A stretch of 62,306 bases of DNA from Acidobacteriota bacterium (GTDB taxonomy: Bacteria; Acidobacteriota; Blastocatellia; Pyrinomonadales; Pyrinomonadaceae). Of this stretch, positions 36,958 to 45,935 are shown in pieces (the stretch's first letter is position 1; every line of letters starts with the position of its first letter). Below the pieces are notes generated by a model. That model worked only from the letters and a program-made list of their open reading frames with translations. It did not search any database and was not told the DNA's origin. Location: NCBI GenBank assembly GCA_029781855.1, contig JAKOVX010000010.1, positions 1 through 62,306 of the forward strand, written 5' to 3'. The translations under genes and the position numbers were made by a program.

Positions 36958-38514
36958 GTGGCAACGTTACTCGAAAACAAGATCGCACTCGAACCCGCCC
37001 GGGACCTGAACCGCGTCCCACGTTGGGTAATGCCGGCGATCACCTTTGCAGTGATGGCGGTGGACGCGGCGATAGCGGCTGCGTGCTTCCTCGCCGCGTT
37101 CAAAGCGAGGCAGGGTGTGCCGGTACTTTCGGATACTGCGTGGGCATGGTCCAAGCCGTTTGTCCCGTACGCAGGTATCTTGTTCTTTATCGTACCGGTC
37201 AGACTGATGATGCTGGCGTATCAGCGGGTTTACCGATTTTCAGGTGCGTTCTCCTACACACAGCAAGCGATAAGGATCTTCAACGCAACGCTTATTAGTT
37301 CACTACTTGCGGTCTCCTGGGCATTCCTTTTTCGCGGCGGCTTTTCGTTTCGGGAATTCTCGTATTCGCGTGGAGTTTTCGTATTTGATTTTGTTTTCTC
37401 GTTGATCGCTTTCACGCTTTTTCACACACTCCTTAGGTACACACAAACGCGGTTTCGCCAGATCGGGATAAATCTCATTCCCACACTGGTAGTCGGGTCG
37501 AACTCTGAGGTGGCGGTGACGGTCCGGGAATTGTCTGAGCGCCGCTACCTCGGATATCGCGTGATCGGCGTGGTCAGATCTAACGGCGAATCGGGGGAGT
37601 CCCACGTCGAGATCGAAAACAGCGAGAAAGTGCCTGTCGTCGGAACGGTCGACGATCTGGCCGAGATCATTCGCCGATTCAGCATTCAGGAAGTGATCAT
37701 TACCGACAACAGTATCGAGAGCGAAAAACTGTTCGACGCCATGATGCAGCTCGGCCGTCAGCAGCGTGTCGAATTTCGCTTTGCGCCGAGCCTCTTCAGC
37801 GTTCTACCCCAAAAGACCAGCGTCGAGCAGATCGGCGTGCTGCCGATGGTCCGGCTTTTCCGCGAGCCGCTCAGCGATGTCCAGCGCTTTCTAAAACGCC
37901 TTTCCGATCTGTTGCTCGCAACGGTCGCTTCGATATTGACGCTGCCGATCTGGGTGGTCGTTGCGGTCATAATTAGATTCGATTCCCGCGGCCCGGTCCT
38001 TTTCAAGCAGGAGCGTGTCGGCATGGATGGACGCGTGTTTCTCTGCTATAAGTTTCGAACGATGTTCGCCGACGCCGACGACGCCATTCACCGCGAGGCC
38101 TATCGCAAGAATATTGAAGGTACCGAGGAAGCGAACGCCGGCGACCCCGACGAACCTGTTTTTGGAAAGGTCAGGAATGATCCGCGGATCACCCGCAGCG
38201 GCAAATGGCTTCGGCGGACGAGCATCGACGAACTGCCTCAGATACTAAACGTTTTTCGAGGGGAGATGAGCATCGTTGGCCCACGGCCGCCGATCCCGTA
38301 CGAGGTTGAGGAGTACGCTGTATGGCAACGCAAACGACTCGATATGAAGCCCGGGATAACCGGCCTCTGGCAAGTGTCAGGCCGCAACCGTCTGACCTTC
38401 GAGGAAATGGTACGAGTCGATCTTTACTATATCGAGAATTGGTCGCTGCTCCTTGATCTCAAGATCATACTTCTGACGCTTCCCGCCGTGTTCCGGGGCG
38501 ACGGTGCGCGATGA
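36958..38514 (+). CDS. Polyprenyl glycosylphosphotransferase (initiating sugar transferase)
   Basis: Starts repeat-unit assembly by moving a sugar-1-phosphate onto undecaprenyl phosphate at the inner membrane. The N-terminal ~150 residues hold four to five transmembrane helices. A CoA_binding_3-like Rossmann part follows (VVGSNSEVAVTVRELSERR). The C-terminal catalytic domain has FKQERVGMDGRVFLCYKFRT, ITRSGKWLRRTSIDELPQIL, GEMSIVGPRPPIPYEVEEY and KPGITGLWQVSGR. The 518-residue length fits WcaJ/EpsL-type enzymes. The start is GTG at 36958. It overlaps prmC by 4 bases. Confidence 0.92.
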   Translation: MATLLENKIALEPARDLNRVPRWVMPAITFAVMAVDAAIAAACFLAAFKARQGVPVLSDTAWAWSKPFVPYAGILFFIVPVRLMMLAYQRVYRFSGAFSYTQQAIRIFNATLISSLLAVSWAFLFRGGFSFREFSYSRGVFVFDFVFSLIAFTLFHTLLRYTQTRFRQIGINLIPTLVVGSNSEVAVTVRELSERRYLGYRVIGVVRSNGESGESHVEIENSEKVPVVGTVDDLAEIIRRFSIQEVIITDNSIESEKLFDAMMQLGRQQRVEFRFAPSLFSVLPQKTSVEQIGVLPMVRLFREPLSDVQRFLKRLSDLLLATVASILTLPIWVVVAVIIRFDSRGPVLFKQERVGMDGRVFLCYKFRTMFADADDAIHREAYRKNIEGTEEANAGDPDEPVFGKVRNDPRITRSGKWLRRTSIDELPQILNVFRGEMSIVGPRPPIPYEVEEYAVWQRKRLDMKPGITGLWQVSGRNRLTFEEMVRVDLYYIENWSLLLDLKIILLTLPAVFRGDGAR

Positions 38515-39356
38515 AAATCTCCAAGGCACTTGAGTTCACTTTCAGGAAGCTTGATGAGAGCGGCATTCCGGACGCTCGGCTAGAGGCTGCATCGCTGCTT
38601 GCTTTCTCAATCGGACGCGACCGAACGTTTCTGATCGCTCACCCGGAATACGAAATGTTGGAGAGCGAGGAGCAGCGGTTCGCGGGTTTTGTTACCCGCC
38701 GGGCTAACCGAGAACCGTACCACTACATTATCGGAACTCGTGAGTTTTACGGTCTCGACTTTGAGGTTTCGCCGGACGTTTTGATCCCGCGGCCTGAAAC
38801 CGAGGTCCTCGTCGAACACGCGGTCGATCTCCTGCGTGGGCTGAACTCGCCGAAATTCCTGGAGATCGGTGCCGGGTCGGGATGTATTTCAGTCTCGGTA
38901 TTGGTGAATCTACCGAACGCCACCGGATTCGCGGTTGATATCGACGAAAAAGCATTAATCGTCAGTCGCGGAAACGCGCGGCGGCACCGGGTCGACTCGC
39001 GATTGGACTTGGCAATTTCCGATCTTTTCAGTGGGATCGGAAGCGAGAAGTTTGACGCAGTACTTTCTAATCCACCGTATGTCCCGGCCGCCGATTTGCC
39101 TACCCTTCAGCCGGAAGTTCGCGAATATGAACCTCATTTGGCCCTAACAGATGGTGGCACCGGCCTGTCGCTGATCAAGAAGATCGTTAACGAGACTCCG
39201 CAGCACCTCAAGCCAGGCGGATATTTGATCATGGAATTCGGATTCGGACAGGCACCGGACGTTCGGTCGGCCTTCGAACCCACGATCTGGCGAAGTGTTG
39301 AAGTAATTCCCGATATGCAAGGGATAGATCGGGTCGTGATCGCTCGTCTGTTCTAA
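38511..39356 (+). CDS. prmC: Release factor glutamine methyltransferase
   Basis: Methylates the Gln of the GGQ motif of RF1/RF2. N-terminal helical domain (about 1-80), then a Rossmann SAM-binding domain with FLEIGAGSGCISVSVLVN (motif I), VDIDEKAL and the catalytic AVLSNPPYVPAADLP. The C-terminal EFGFGQAPDV is family-typical. The length, 281 residues, is normal. The ATGA overlap with the sugar transferase gene implies co-translation with an unrelated function. Confidence 0.92.
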   Translation: MKISKALEFTFRKLDESGIPDARLEAASLLAFSIGRDRTFLIAHPEYEMLESEEQRFAGFVTRRANREPYHYIIGTREFYGLDFEVSPDVLIPRPETEVLVEHAVDLLRGLNSPKFLEIGAGSGCISVSVLVNLPNATGFAVDIDEKALIVSRGNARRHRVDSRLDLAISDLFSGIGSEKFDAVLSNPPYVPAADLPTLQPEVREYEPHLALTDGGTGLSLIKKIVNETPQHLKPGGYLIMEFGFGQAPDVRSAFEPTIWRSVEVIPDMQGIDRVVIARLF

Positions 39357-39599
39357 TCATATCCAAATTAATTGCAGTTTCAGACGGCGTCCCCAAATCG
39401 GCCAACCGCCTTCGCAAATGAATCCGCTTGCGTTTAATGCACATGTGGAGTTAAGATTGGGGTGATTTCAACTAACAAGCCGTTTGATAATTTTTTCGGG
39501 TATTCATATTCGGCCGAATTTCTTTGAAATTAAGGACCGACGGAGACGCCGGCAAGATTCGAAAGTAGTTATCATATTTCATCCTTGGAGGTGATTCTT

Positions 39600-39800
39600 G
39601 TGAAAGGTGCATTAAACGGACTCTTGGCCGTAATCAGTTTGATCATTGCGGCCGTCTCGTTCTATTACTACACACAGAGCAGCGACAATAAGCTCTACTT
39701 GGTCGGGTCGATCATCTTTTTGGTTGCAGGCCTTGCTCTTGGCGGGCTGTTCCTGTCAGGACGAGTCAATAAGACGGAAGATATCCACATTACCGAATAG
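39600..39800 (+). CDS. Small two-helix membrane protein
   Basis: About 66 residues with two hydrophobic segments (GALNGLLAVISLIIAAVSFY and LVGSIIFLVAGLALGGLFLS) and a short charged tail. It starts at GTG 39600, directly behind an excellent Shine-Dalgarno (GGAGGTGA, 39588-39595); the upstream TTG at 39585 would overlap that signal and is unlikely. No family recognised. Confidence 0.65.
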   Translation: MKGALNGLLAVISLIIAAVSFYYYTQSSDNKLYLVGSIIFLVAGLALGGLFLSGRVNKTEDIHITE

Positions 39801-39945
39801 TCCCTGACGAATCGGATCATATCGATCGTCGGGTTCTCGTGGTGCGCTCGGGTCATTTTATATCTCTCGTTTTATCTCCCTTTTCCCTCTACGTTTTGTC
39901 CGTTTGTGGGGCCTTGGTAAAAATCCGAGTGTTTCGCCTGTAATG

Positions 39946-39995
39946 TTGACAAAAAGGTAAGGATTTATCATCCTTAGTATTGGTAACGATTTACC
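39946..39995 (+). promoter_or_regulatory. Dyad symmetries upstream of nfu
   Basis: TTGACA (39946-39951) is followed by AAGGAT-N5-ATCCTT (39959-39975) and GGTAA-N4-TTACC (39982-39995), the last ending 11 bases before the nfu start. No well-spaced -10 follows TTGACA, so the promoter is uncertain. The dyads could be operators; they do not match the IscR or SufR consensus as far as can be judged. Confidence 0.35.
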
Positions 39996-40006
39996 ACTAC
40001 TGAAAC

Positions 40007-40576
40007 ATGCCAAAGATCGCAGACATCCAGGAGACGCCAAATCCGAACGCCGTAAAGTTCATCCTGAAAGAACCGGTATCGCACGGAACCTCGCACTCCT
40101 TCAAAAAACCAGAAGACGCCGCGGATGATGTTCTCGCACGTTCGATCTTCGACGTCGGCAATGTTGTCTCCATATTTTATATGGACAAAATGCTGACGGT
40201 TGAAAAGAATGACGAGATCGAGTGGGACGAGATACTTCCTGATCTCGCGGTTCCGATCAGAGCCGCCGAAAGCGTTGGCTCGGCAGCCGGAGCGAGAATG
40301 AGTTCTGCGGCAGCTGTTGGCGGTGCGATCGCCGCGGTCGCAAGCGATGATCCGGTTTTGGGCGAGATCAATGCTCTGCTCGATGAGAGGATCCGGCCCT
40401 ACCTGGCCGGGGACGGCGGATGGCTCGAGGTACTCGAACTCGCGGACAAAACGCTGAAGATCCGATACGAGGGTGCCTGCGGCAGTTGTCCCAGCTCGCT
40501 AACCGGCACATTGATGGCGATCGAGAACATGATCAGAGAAGAGATCGATCCCGACATTACAGTTGTTGCTACCTAG
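40007..40576 (+). CDS. Nfu-type iron-sulfur cluster carrier
   Basis: A 189-residue [Fe-S] carrier. The Nfu_N-type domain (about 1-85) begins IADIQETPNPNAVKFILKEP. An Ala-rich linker (~95-112) leads to the NifU C-terminal domain (115-189) with the cluster-binding CX2C at C158 and C161 in EGACGSCPSSLTGTL and LAGDGGWLEVLE. It delivers [4Fe-4S] clusters to target enzymes. No suf or isc genes are adjacent. Confidence 0.9.
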   Translation: MPKIADIQETPNPNAVKFILKEPVSHGTSHSFKKPEDAADDVLARSIFDVGNVVSIFYMDKMLTVEKNDEIEWDEILPDLAVPIRAAESVGSAAGARMSSAAAVGGAIAAVASDDPVLGEINALLDERIRPYLAGDGGWLEVLELADKTLKIRYEGACGSCPSSLTGTLMAIENMIREEIDPDITVVAT

Positions 40577-40638
40577 TGGCGAGTCGAATTTGTCACACCT
40601 CGGACCGCCGCTTATTTTGTTGATTCAAAAGAAATTCT

Positions 40639-40668
40639 TGACTTAACCCCACTTAATTGTCCATAATT
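40639..40668 (+). promoter_or_regulatory. Putative promoter of the GAF/acidic-linker gene
   Basis: TTGACT (40639-40644) and CATAAT (40663-40668) are separated by 18 bases, close to sigma-70 consensus. The predicted leader is about 115 bases and ends with GGAGG (40775-40779), nine bases before the GTG start at 40789. Confidence 0.5.
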
Positions 40669-40788
40669 TGAAAGGTGACGATTTGTGCCGATCGTCGTCC
40701 CGTCCACATTGTTCTAACTCAATCCAATTCTGCCGGCCCATATCTCACCAATTTACTCTGGTTTTCTGTTTAATGGAGGAAAGACGCA

Positions 40789-42876
40789 GTGAATAGCGAA
40801 GAACTCGAACAAAGTCTGAAAGCTGAATTTGAGACTTATCTCAATGGTGTCCTTGCGAAAATGCGCGGGGATGTAGATGAATTTCAGACAAAGATCGAAT
40901 CCGAATTCGAGAAACACAGATCACAGATCGGTAACGAATTCAGATCACTGACCGACCGATTTGAAAGCGTCCCTGAATTTGACGGCGGCTTCACTGAAAC
41001 CGTTATCGAACATCTGCGTCTCGCACGCGATGAGGGTGCCAAGATCGCGGCAAATGCGTTCTCTGAGGCGGAAAAGCTCGAGGAAGTGTCTGCTCCTTCG
41101 ATGGACCTGAGCGAGATCAAAGACGCGATCAATGAGATCAGCAGCAATGATACGCAAGCGACGATCCTCAAATCGCTTATCCATCACGCGGCCAAATACA
41201 CACCGAGAGGTGCTTTCTTCATAGTTAAGAATGAGCATTTTGTCGGCTGGAAGTTGTTTGGGAATGAAACGGACGATACGGATACTGCGATTCGCGATAT
41301 TCGATTTCCGGTATCGGATGATTCGATCCTCGGTGCGGCCACGAGTTCGCTGGGGCTTGTCGAGGCATCGTCCGGGTCGCATGCTGCAGATTCCAATTTT
41401 CTTGAACCTCTCCGATTTGGGCGGCCGGACAGGATGTACGCCATTCCGCTGATTGCTCGCGGACGCGGCGTTGCTGTTTTATATTGCGATTACGGCCACG
41501 AGGGCGTGTCAGTAAACACGGACGCCCTTGAGATGTTGGTAAAGGTCGCAGGTATTACGGTCGAGCTTCACGCAGTCGCAAAGGCGGTCCATGCTGAAAG
41601 TTATCACGAAGCCGTAGATCATGCTGAAAGTTACGAAGAGGCAGTAGTTGACGCTCCGGTACCGGATTCTGAAGTGAGCACTGAATCTTACCAGGTCGAA
41701 GAAACACCGGTTCAAGCCCACGACGAAGCTCCCCATCAGTTCGAGAGTTCGTTTGAGACATTGCGTCCGGTTGCGAATACGTCGTTTGATTCGCCGTACC
41801 CGGCTGTCGATACCGTACCCGAAGTCACGGACGTCGAAGTAGTTGACGAGCCCGTAGAGGAGACTTCGTTGGCGCCGGATACGGTGTCAGAGACCGAATT
41901 CCAGCCGCCGGTTTACCAATTCGACCGAATGGATCAAGACGTTGCTTCGGAAAACGCGGCGTCTGAAGGATCATTCGACGACGGTGAGCTTGCCTCAACC
42001 GACGCAGATGCGGCTCCTGGCTACGACCTTGCCCGGGAACCTGAGCCGGAATTTTCGCGGTTCGACACGGAACCGGCCGCCGTTTCGGACAACTACGAAT
42101 TCGAAACTGTCACAGCCTTTGACGAAAAGGTGTCTGAACCCGAGGAAATCGAAACCGCGGGCGTGGAGACCCTGGAAGATGAACGGCCGGCATTTACTTT
42201 TGATCCTGGTAATGTAACGGAATCGGTCACGGCTGAGGAATCCGAGATCGAAGAACCTCAGGAAGTTGAGGTAACCGAACCCAAGATGGTCTTTGATTCG
42301 CCTGCCTCAGATGTTTCGGATCAAACGGAGGAAGATTCGACAAGCTATTCGCCGGTTTACGAAGTTGAAGCGGCAGAGACGTCAGAAACGTCAGAAACTA
42401 TCGAGCCGGCACCTTTTGCCGAGACTCCGACATTCGAGCCGAGCCCGTTTGACCGGCCGGCCAGTGAGTCAGTTGTTCCGGAGCCCGAGGTTGCGGGCGT
42501 TGGAACGAATTTTGTTACGGGGACTGAACCGATGCGTACAAAGCCTGCTACCAGATTGAGTGATCGAAATGTGGATCTGCCGATCGAAGTACCGGAGAAT
42601 GAACGTCGCCTTCACAACGATGCCAGACGTTTTGCCCGACTGTTGGTCTCAGAGATCAAGCTCTATAACGAAAAGAAAGTGCAAGAAGGACGCGAATCAA
42701 ATGATCTTTATGAGCGGCTTCGCGAGGCGATCGACCGGTCGCGGGAAATGTACGACAAACGCGTTCAGCCTCCGGTTGCTGAAACCTTCGACTACTTTCA
42801 CTATGAACTCGTAAATTCGCTCGCCGAAGGCGAAGAGGCGAGACTCGGACATAGTTATAAGGGAGCCGCCGTGTAA
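40789..42876 (+). CDS. Unrecognised cytoplasmic protein: coiled coil, GAF-like domain, long acidic linker, conserved helical tail
   Basis: A 695-residue soluble protein with GTG start and a strong GGAGG. The N-terminal ~115 residues are charged and probably coiled coil (SLKAEFETYLNGVLAKMRGD). About 120-270 is GAF-like (RGAFFIVKNEHFVGWKLFGN, YAIPLIARGRGVAVLYCDYG). About 275-600 is a very acidic, Glu/Val/Pro/Thr-rich, low-complexity region with no predicted fold. The last ~95 residues are helical and well structured (NERRLHNDARRFARLLVSEI, EAIDRSREMYDKRVQPP). No catalytic motif. It could be a scaffold or sensor linking a ligand-binding domain to a partner-binding tail. Followed by a strong terminator. 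Confidence 0.7.
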   Translation: MNSEELEQSLKAEFETYLNGVLAKMRGDVDEFQTKIESEFEKHRSQIGNEFRSLTDRFESVPEFDGGFTETVIEHLRLARDEGAKIAANAFSEAEKLEEVSAPSMDLSEIKDAINEISSNDTQATILKSLIHHAAKYTPRGAFFIVKNEHFVGWKLFGNETDDTDTAIRDIRFPVSDDSILGAATSSLGLVEASSGSHAADSNFLEPLRFGRPDRMYAIPLIARGRGVAVLYCDYGHEGVSVNTDALEMLVKVAGITVELHAVAKAVHAESYHEAVDHAESYEEAVVDAPVPDSEVSTESYQVEETPVQAHDEAPHQFESSFETLRPVANTSFDSPYPAVDTVPEVTDVEVVDEPVEETSLAPDTVSETEFQPPVYQFDRMDQDVASENAASEGSFDDGELASTDADAAPGYDLAREPEPEFSRFDTEPAAVSDNYEFETVTAFDEKVSEPEEIETAGVETLEDERPAFTFDPGNVTESVTAEESEIEEPQEVEVTEPKMVFDSPASDVSDQTEEDSTSYSPVYEVEAAETSETSETIEPAPFAETPTFEPSPFDRPASESVVPEPEVAGVGTNFVTGTEPMRTKPATRLSDRNVDLPIEVPENERRLHNDARRFARLLVSEIKLYNEKKVQEGRESNDLYERLREAIDRSREMYDKRVQPPVAETFDYFHYELVNSLAEGEEARLGHSYKGAAV

Positions 42877-42899
42877 CCTGATCGCCTGATCAAAATAAG

Positions 42900-42930
42900 A
42901 GCCGCCAGACGCTAACGTCTGGCGGCTTTG
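42900..42930. terminator. Strong bidirectional terminator
   Basis: A perfect 11-bp stem, GCCGCCAGACG (42901-42911) with CGTCTGGCGGC (42916-42926), extended by an A-T pair, loop CTAA. It is followed by TTTGTTATTT on the plus strand, between the convergent 40789 and 42944 genes. Confidence 0.85.
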
Positions 42931-42943
42931 TTATTTCCGGATA

Positions 42944-43465
42944 CTATTGTGCGGGCGTATTGGTACGCTCGGACGAAAGAACGGGCCTTGTTGGATCCGG
43001 ATTATCGGGCGAGGTGTGCCGATGGATGATCTTCCAGTCCTTGCCGACAAGCTTGTAGATCAGCGTCATCCGGCCAGACGCATTTTCCGGCTTGCCGTCA
43101 TAGTCTTGCCGCTGGACCCATTTACATGTCAGGTACGCGTTCGTCTTTCCCAGCATCTCGATCCGCAAGCCCGTAATGTCGAGTGAAACATTTGACGCCT
43201 TCGCGTAGGACGCTTTCACGTTGGAATTGACATTGTCCCATCCGATCGTGGCCGTTCCGTTATTATTAAATATCAATAGCCTGTCGCTTTTCTCGTAAGC
43301 GTTCATTACCTTTTCGACATCAACTTGCTTGATACCCTCGACAAGCTTGTCGAACGCCTCACGTACGCCCTTTGTCGGATCCACTTTCTTTGGTGCCGTC
43401 TTTTGGCCAATTGCCCCGCCAGCAAAAGCAAGAATCGTAACCACAATAATCGCAATATTTTTCAT
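42944..43465 (-). CDS. Secreted NTF2/SnoaL-like protein
   Basis: A 173-residue protein with signal peptide (MKNIAIIVVTILAFAGGAIG). The mature part has the cone-shaped NTF2-like pattern: helix VREAFDKLVEGIKQVDVEKV, then strands KSDRLLIFNNNGTATIGWDN, LDITGLRIEMLGKTNAYLTC and SGRMTLIYKLVGKDWKIIHR, ending HTSPDNP. This resembles DUF4440/SnoaL stress or ketosteroid-isomerase-like proteins. Function unknown. The ATG at 43465 with GAAGGTGGAAA upstream is preferred over the longer frame to 43537. Confidence 0.78.
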   Translation of the reverse strand: MKNIAIIVVTILAFAGGAIGQKTAPKKVDPTKGVREAFDKLVEGIKQVDVEKVMNAYEKSDRLLIFNNNGTATIGWDNVNSNVKASYAKASNVSLDITGLRIEMLGKTNAYLTCKWVQRQDYDGKPENASGRMTLIYKLVGKDWKIIHRHTSPDNPDPTRPVLSSERTNTPAQ

Positions 43466-43863
43466 TTTCCACCTTCCCGTGATCTGATCGATCATATGTT
43501 CAAAGTGTATAACTAGGACATCTCGACGCGCAATCAAGAGTTTAGGGCGGATCGGATATTGTGCCGGATTTTTGGAGGATACCGTATAGTTTCAGATCGG
43601 ATCGGCGCATTAGGCTTGGCCGCCGTCGTTTTTACTTAGGACAGCGATCAATAAAGAGTGCACGATTTCGTTCGTCTTACGGCTGAATCCATACCGTTTC
43701 AGCAGTCGAGTTGATGATGGGAATGCATATTTGCGTTTGTTTTCGGAAAGGGACGCTCAATGCTGATTTCGGTACAGTTTTTGCGTACTAGATACGTATG
43801 GGTTGGGAGATCTTTGAGGTTTTTCTGGCCTGATTGCCTTGAATTTGCGTCAACTCGGAGGGA
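43466..43863. other. 398-bp divergent intergenic region
   Basis: Lies between the NTF2-like (minus) and FecR/DUF6600 (plus) genes and should hold both promoters. No gene seen. A 6-bp inverted repeat GCTGAA-N10-TTCAGC lies near 43682-43703. No convincing -35/-10 pair could be chosen. Confidence 0.4.
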
Positions 43864-43869
43864 ATGCTT

Positions 43870-45861
43870 ATGTTTAAGAAAAAGCCACATTTTGCTACTG
43901 CTGGTGTCATTGCGGTTTTATTTGCGGCGTTTGGAGCTATCGGGACGATGGGTCAGGTTACGAGCTCACCTGAATATTCCGATTCCGGCAGCAATACGAC
44001 CGGTGATCGGCCTGATGTCACTGCTCGTGTCGCCCGGATCAGTTTTTTGAAGGGCAATGCCCAGGTGCTCCGTTCGGGTTCGACCGAATGGGAAGATGCC
44101 GCGCTCAATCTGCCCCTGGTCGAGGGTGACGAGATAACGACCTCGGCCGGTACTCGCCTTGAAATCCAATTCGACAGTCTTACATACGTTCGGATGGACG
44201 AGAGTTCGGACTTGAGGATCGTTACGCTGAGGGATGAGGGTATCGCTCTTAGCCTGCCGCAGGGAACCATCGGCTTCCGGTTGAACGAATTCGATATAAA
44301 CAAAGCCTATTTCGAGGTGGATGCCCCGGGCTCCACGATCGCCGCTCAGCAAAGCGGCAGCTACCGGATCGATGCCGGACAACAGGGTGACAACGAGATA
44401 CGGGTCAACGTCGCCGATTCGGGTGAGGCGCGGATCTATTCAAAAGACCTTGGATTCTTGCTTAAGGACGGACGTTCGGCTCGAATCGTTATCAGTGGTT
44501 CTAACTCAGGAGAATCAAATATATCCGGCGCGGACCTGTATGCCGATAATTTTGGCGAATGGATGCTCGAACGGGACGATGTGGTCAGCCGGTCAGTGCA
44601 GGCTGCCGACTATGGGAAGTATTACGACCGCGACATCTATGGCGCCGAAGACCTTAATAATTACGGCGAATGGGTCTATACACGGAATTACGGCTATGTC
44701 TGGCGGCCGTTCAGTTCTTCTATCAGTGCGTATACGGCGTGGTCGCCGTACCGCTATGGACAATGGCGTTGGGTGCCGCCGTACGGCTGGACTTGGATCA
44801 ATGACGAGCCCTGGGGATGGGCTACTTATCACTATGGCCGATGGTTCTACGATAACGGTTACTGGTATTGGACGCCATACGGTGCATATCGTTACGCTCG
44901 AAGCTGGTGGGCACCGGCTCTCGTCGTGATTACCGGTTACGGCGGCAGTATCTGCTGGTACCCTCTGCCGTACAGTTACCCGTACTACAATTACAACTAT
45001 TACTACTACACCAGCAGTGGATGGCCTGGACATCATCATGGCGGCCATAATGGAGGTTCGGGCGGCGGCGGAACCGGACCGACTCCGACCCCGACACCGC
45101 CGGTCGTTGCAGGTGGGCCGCTAAGCCACCCGAAAGGTCCGAAAACGTCGCCTTTGGGCACCGTTCCGCCAACAGGGGTGATAACAGTGCCGGCAGACGA
45201 ATTTGGGATCAGGGGCGCTCGTACCGGAAGGCCGCCGTTGAGCGTGGCAACCACGGTACTCTCAGGCGTTCCGACCGAGCGGCCGACACAGCCGATATTG
45301 CCGGTGACGCCGCGAGGAACGAATGGCACAATTCCAGGTACGAATCGGACCGGTTCGAATACGATCGAAAACACCCGGCGAACTGGTGCTGCAATGCGGA
45401 AGGCGGATGCTCCGCTCGACACGGAACTCCGCGATAAGCGGATACTCGGCGGGCGGCCGCCGCTGCAGACGAACCGCGATAACACTGTAACTGTATCGCC
45501 TGATAGGAAACCCACCAGGCCGACGGGAGCGGTCGAGCGGACGCCGCCGATCATCCCGGCCCCGGAGACACGACGTGAAACCAAGCCGAGGCCGCCCCTT
45601 GATACGACGCGTAAACCGGAGAATCCGACACCGCCGTACATTCCTCCTCGTCAGGAGCCGAAGCAGGAGACTCCGATCGTGCGTCAGCCGCCGCTACGAT
45701 ACGAACCACCGCCTCGTTACGAACCACCGCAACGGCAGGAGCCGCCGGTGAATCGGCAGCCTCCGACGCGAGTGGATCCGCCGACGACAAAACAGCCGCC
45801 GCCGCCGAAACAGGACCCTCCGTCAAAGCCAACGGAGACAAAGCCCGACAAGAAGCCGTAA
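43870..45861 (+). CDS. FecR-domain protein with DUF6600-type Tyr/Trp-rich repeats
   Basis: A secreted protein (signal ATAGVIAVLFAAFGAIGTMG) of about 663 residues. A FecR-like domain (about 55-200: LKGNAQVLRSGSTEWEDAAL, LVEGDEITTSAGTRLEIQFD) precedes a Tyr/Trp-rich block (about 240-365: DLNNYGEWVYTRNYGYVWRP, YGQWRWVPPYGWTWINDEPW, YHYGRWFYDNGYWYWTPYGA) typical of DUF6600. The C-terminal ~270 residues are disordered, first Gly/His/Thr-rich, then Pro/Arg/Gln-rich. This family is abundant in acidobacteria and is presumed to sit in the envelope. GGAGG at 43857-43861 fits the ATG at 43870 better than the ATG at 43864. Confidence 0.82.
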   Translation: MFKKKPHFATAGVIAVLFAAFGAIGTMGQVTSSPEYSDSGSNTTGDRPDVTARVARISFLKGNAQVLRSGSTEWEDAALNLPLVEGDEITTSAGTRLEIQFDSLTYVRMDESSDLRIVTLRDEGIALSLPQGTIGFRLNEFDINKAYFEVDAPGSTIAAQQSGSYRIDAGQQGDNEIRVNVADSGEARIYSKDLGFLLKDGRSARIVISGSNSGESNISGADLYADNFGEWMLERDDVVSRSVQAADYGKYYDRDIYGAEDLNNYGEWVYTRNYGYVWRPFSSSISAYTAWSPYRYGQWRWVPPYGWTWINDEPWGWATYHYGRWFYDNGYWYWTPYGAYRYARSWWAPALVVITGYGGSICWYPLPYSYPYYNYNYYYYTSSGWPGHHHGGHNGGSGGGGTGPTPTPTPPVVAGGPLSHPKGPKTSPLGTVPPTGVITVPADEFGIRGARTGRPPLSVATTVLSGVPTERPTQPILPVTPRGTNGTIPGTNRTGSNTIENTRRTGAAMRKADAPLDTELRDKRILGGRPPLQTNRDNTVTVSPDRKPTRPTGAVERTPPIIPAPETRRETKPRPPLDTTRKPENPTPPYIPPRQEPKQETPIVRQPPLRYEPPPRYEPPQRQEPPVNRQPPTRVDPPTTKQPPPPKQDPPSKPTETKPDKKP

Positions 45862-45877
45862 CAGCGTTGCAAAACGA

Positions 45878-45917
45878 AAAAGGCGGATGTGAGTGAATTT
45901 ACTCGCATCCGCCTTTT
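45878..45917. terminator. Bidirectional terminator between FecR and M16 genes
   Basis: GGCGGATG-T-GAGT (45882-45894) pairs with ACTC-G-CATCCGCC (45901-45913). It is flanked by AAAA and TTTT, so it functions as an intrinsic terminator on both strands of the convergent genes. Confidence 0.85.
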
Positions 45918-45935
45918 CGCAACTAAGCTTACGCC

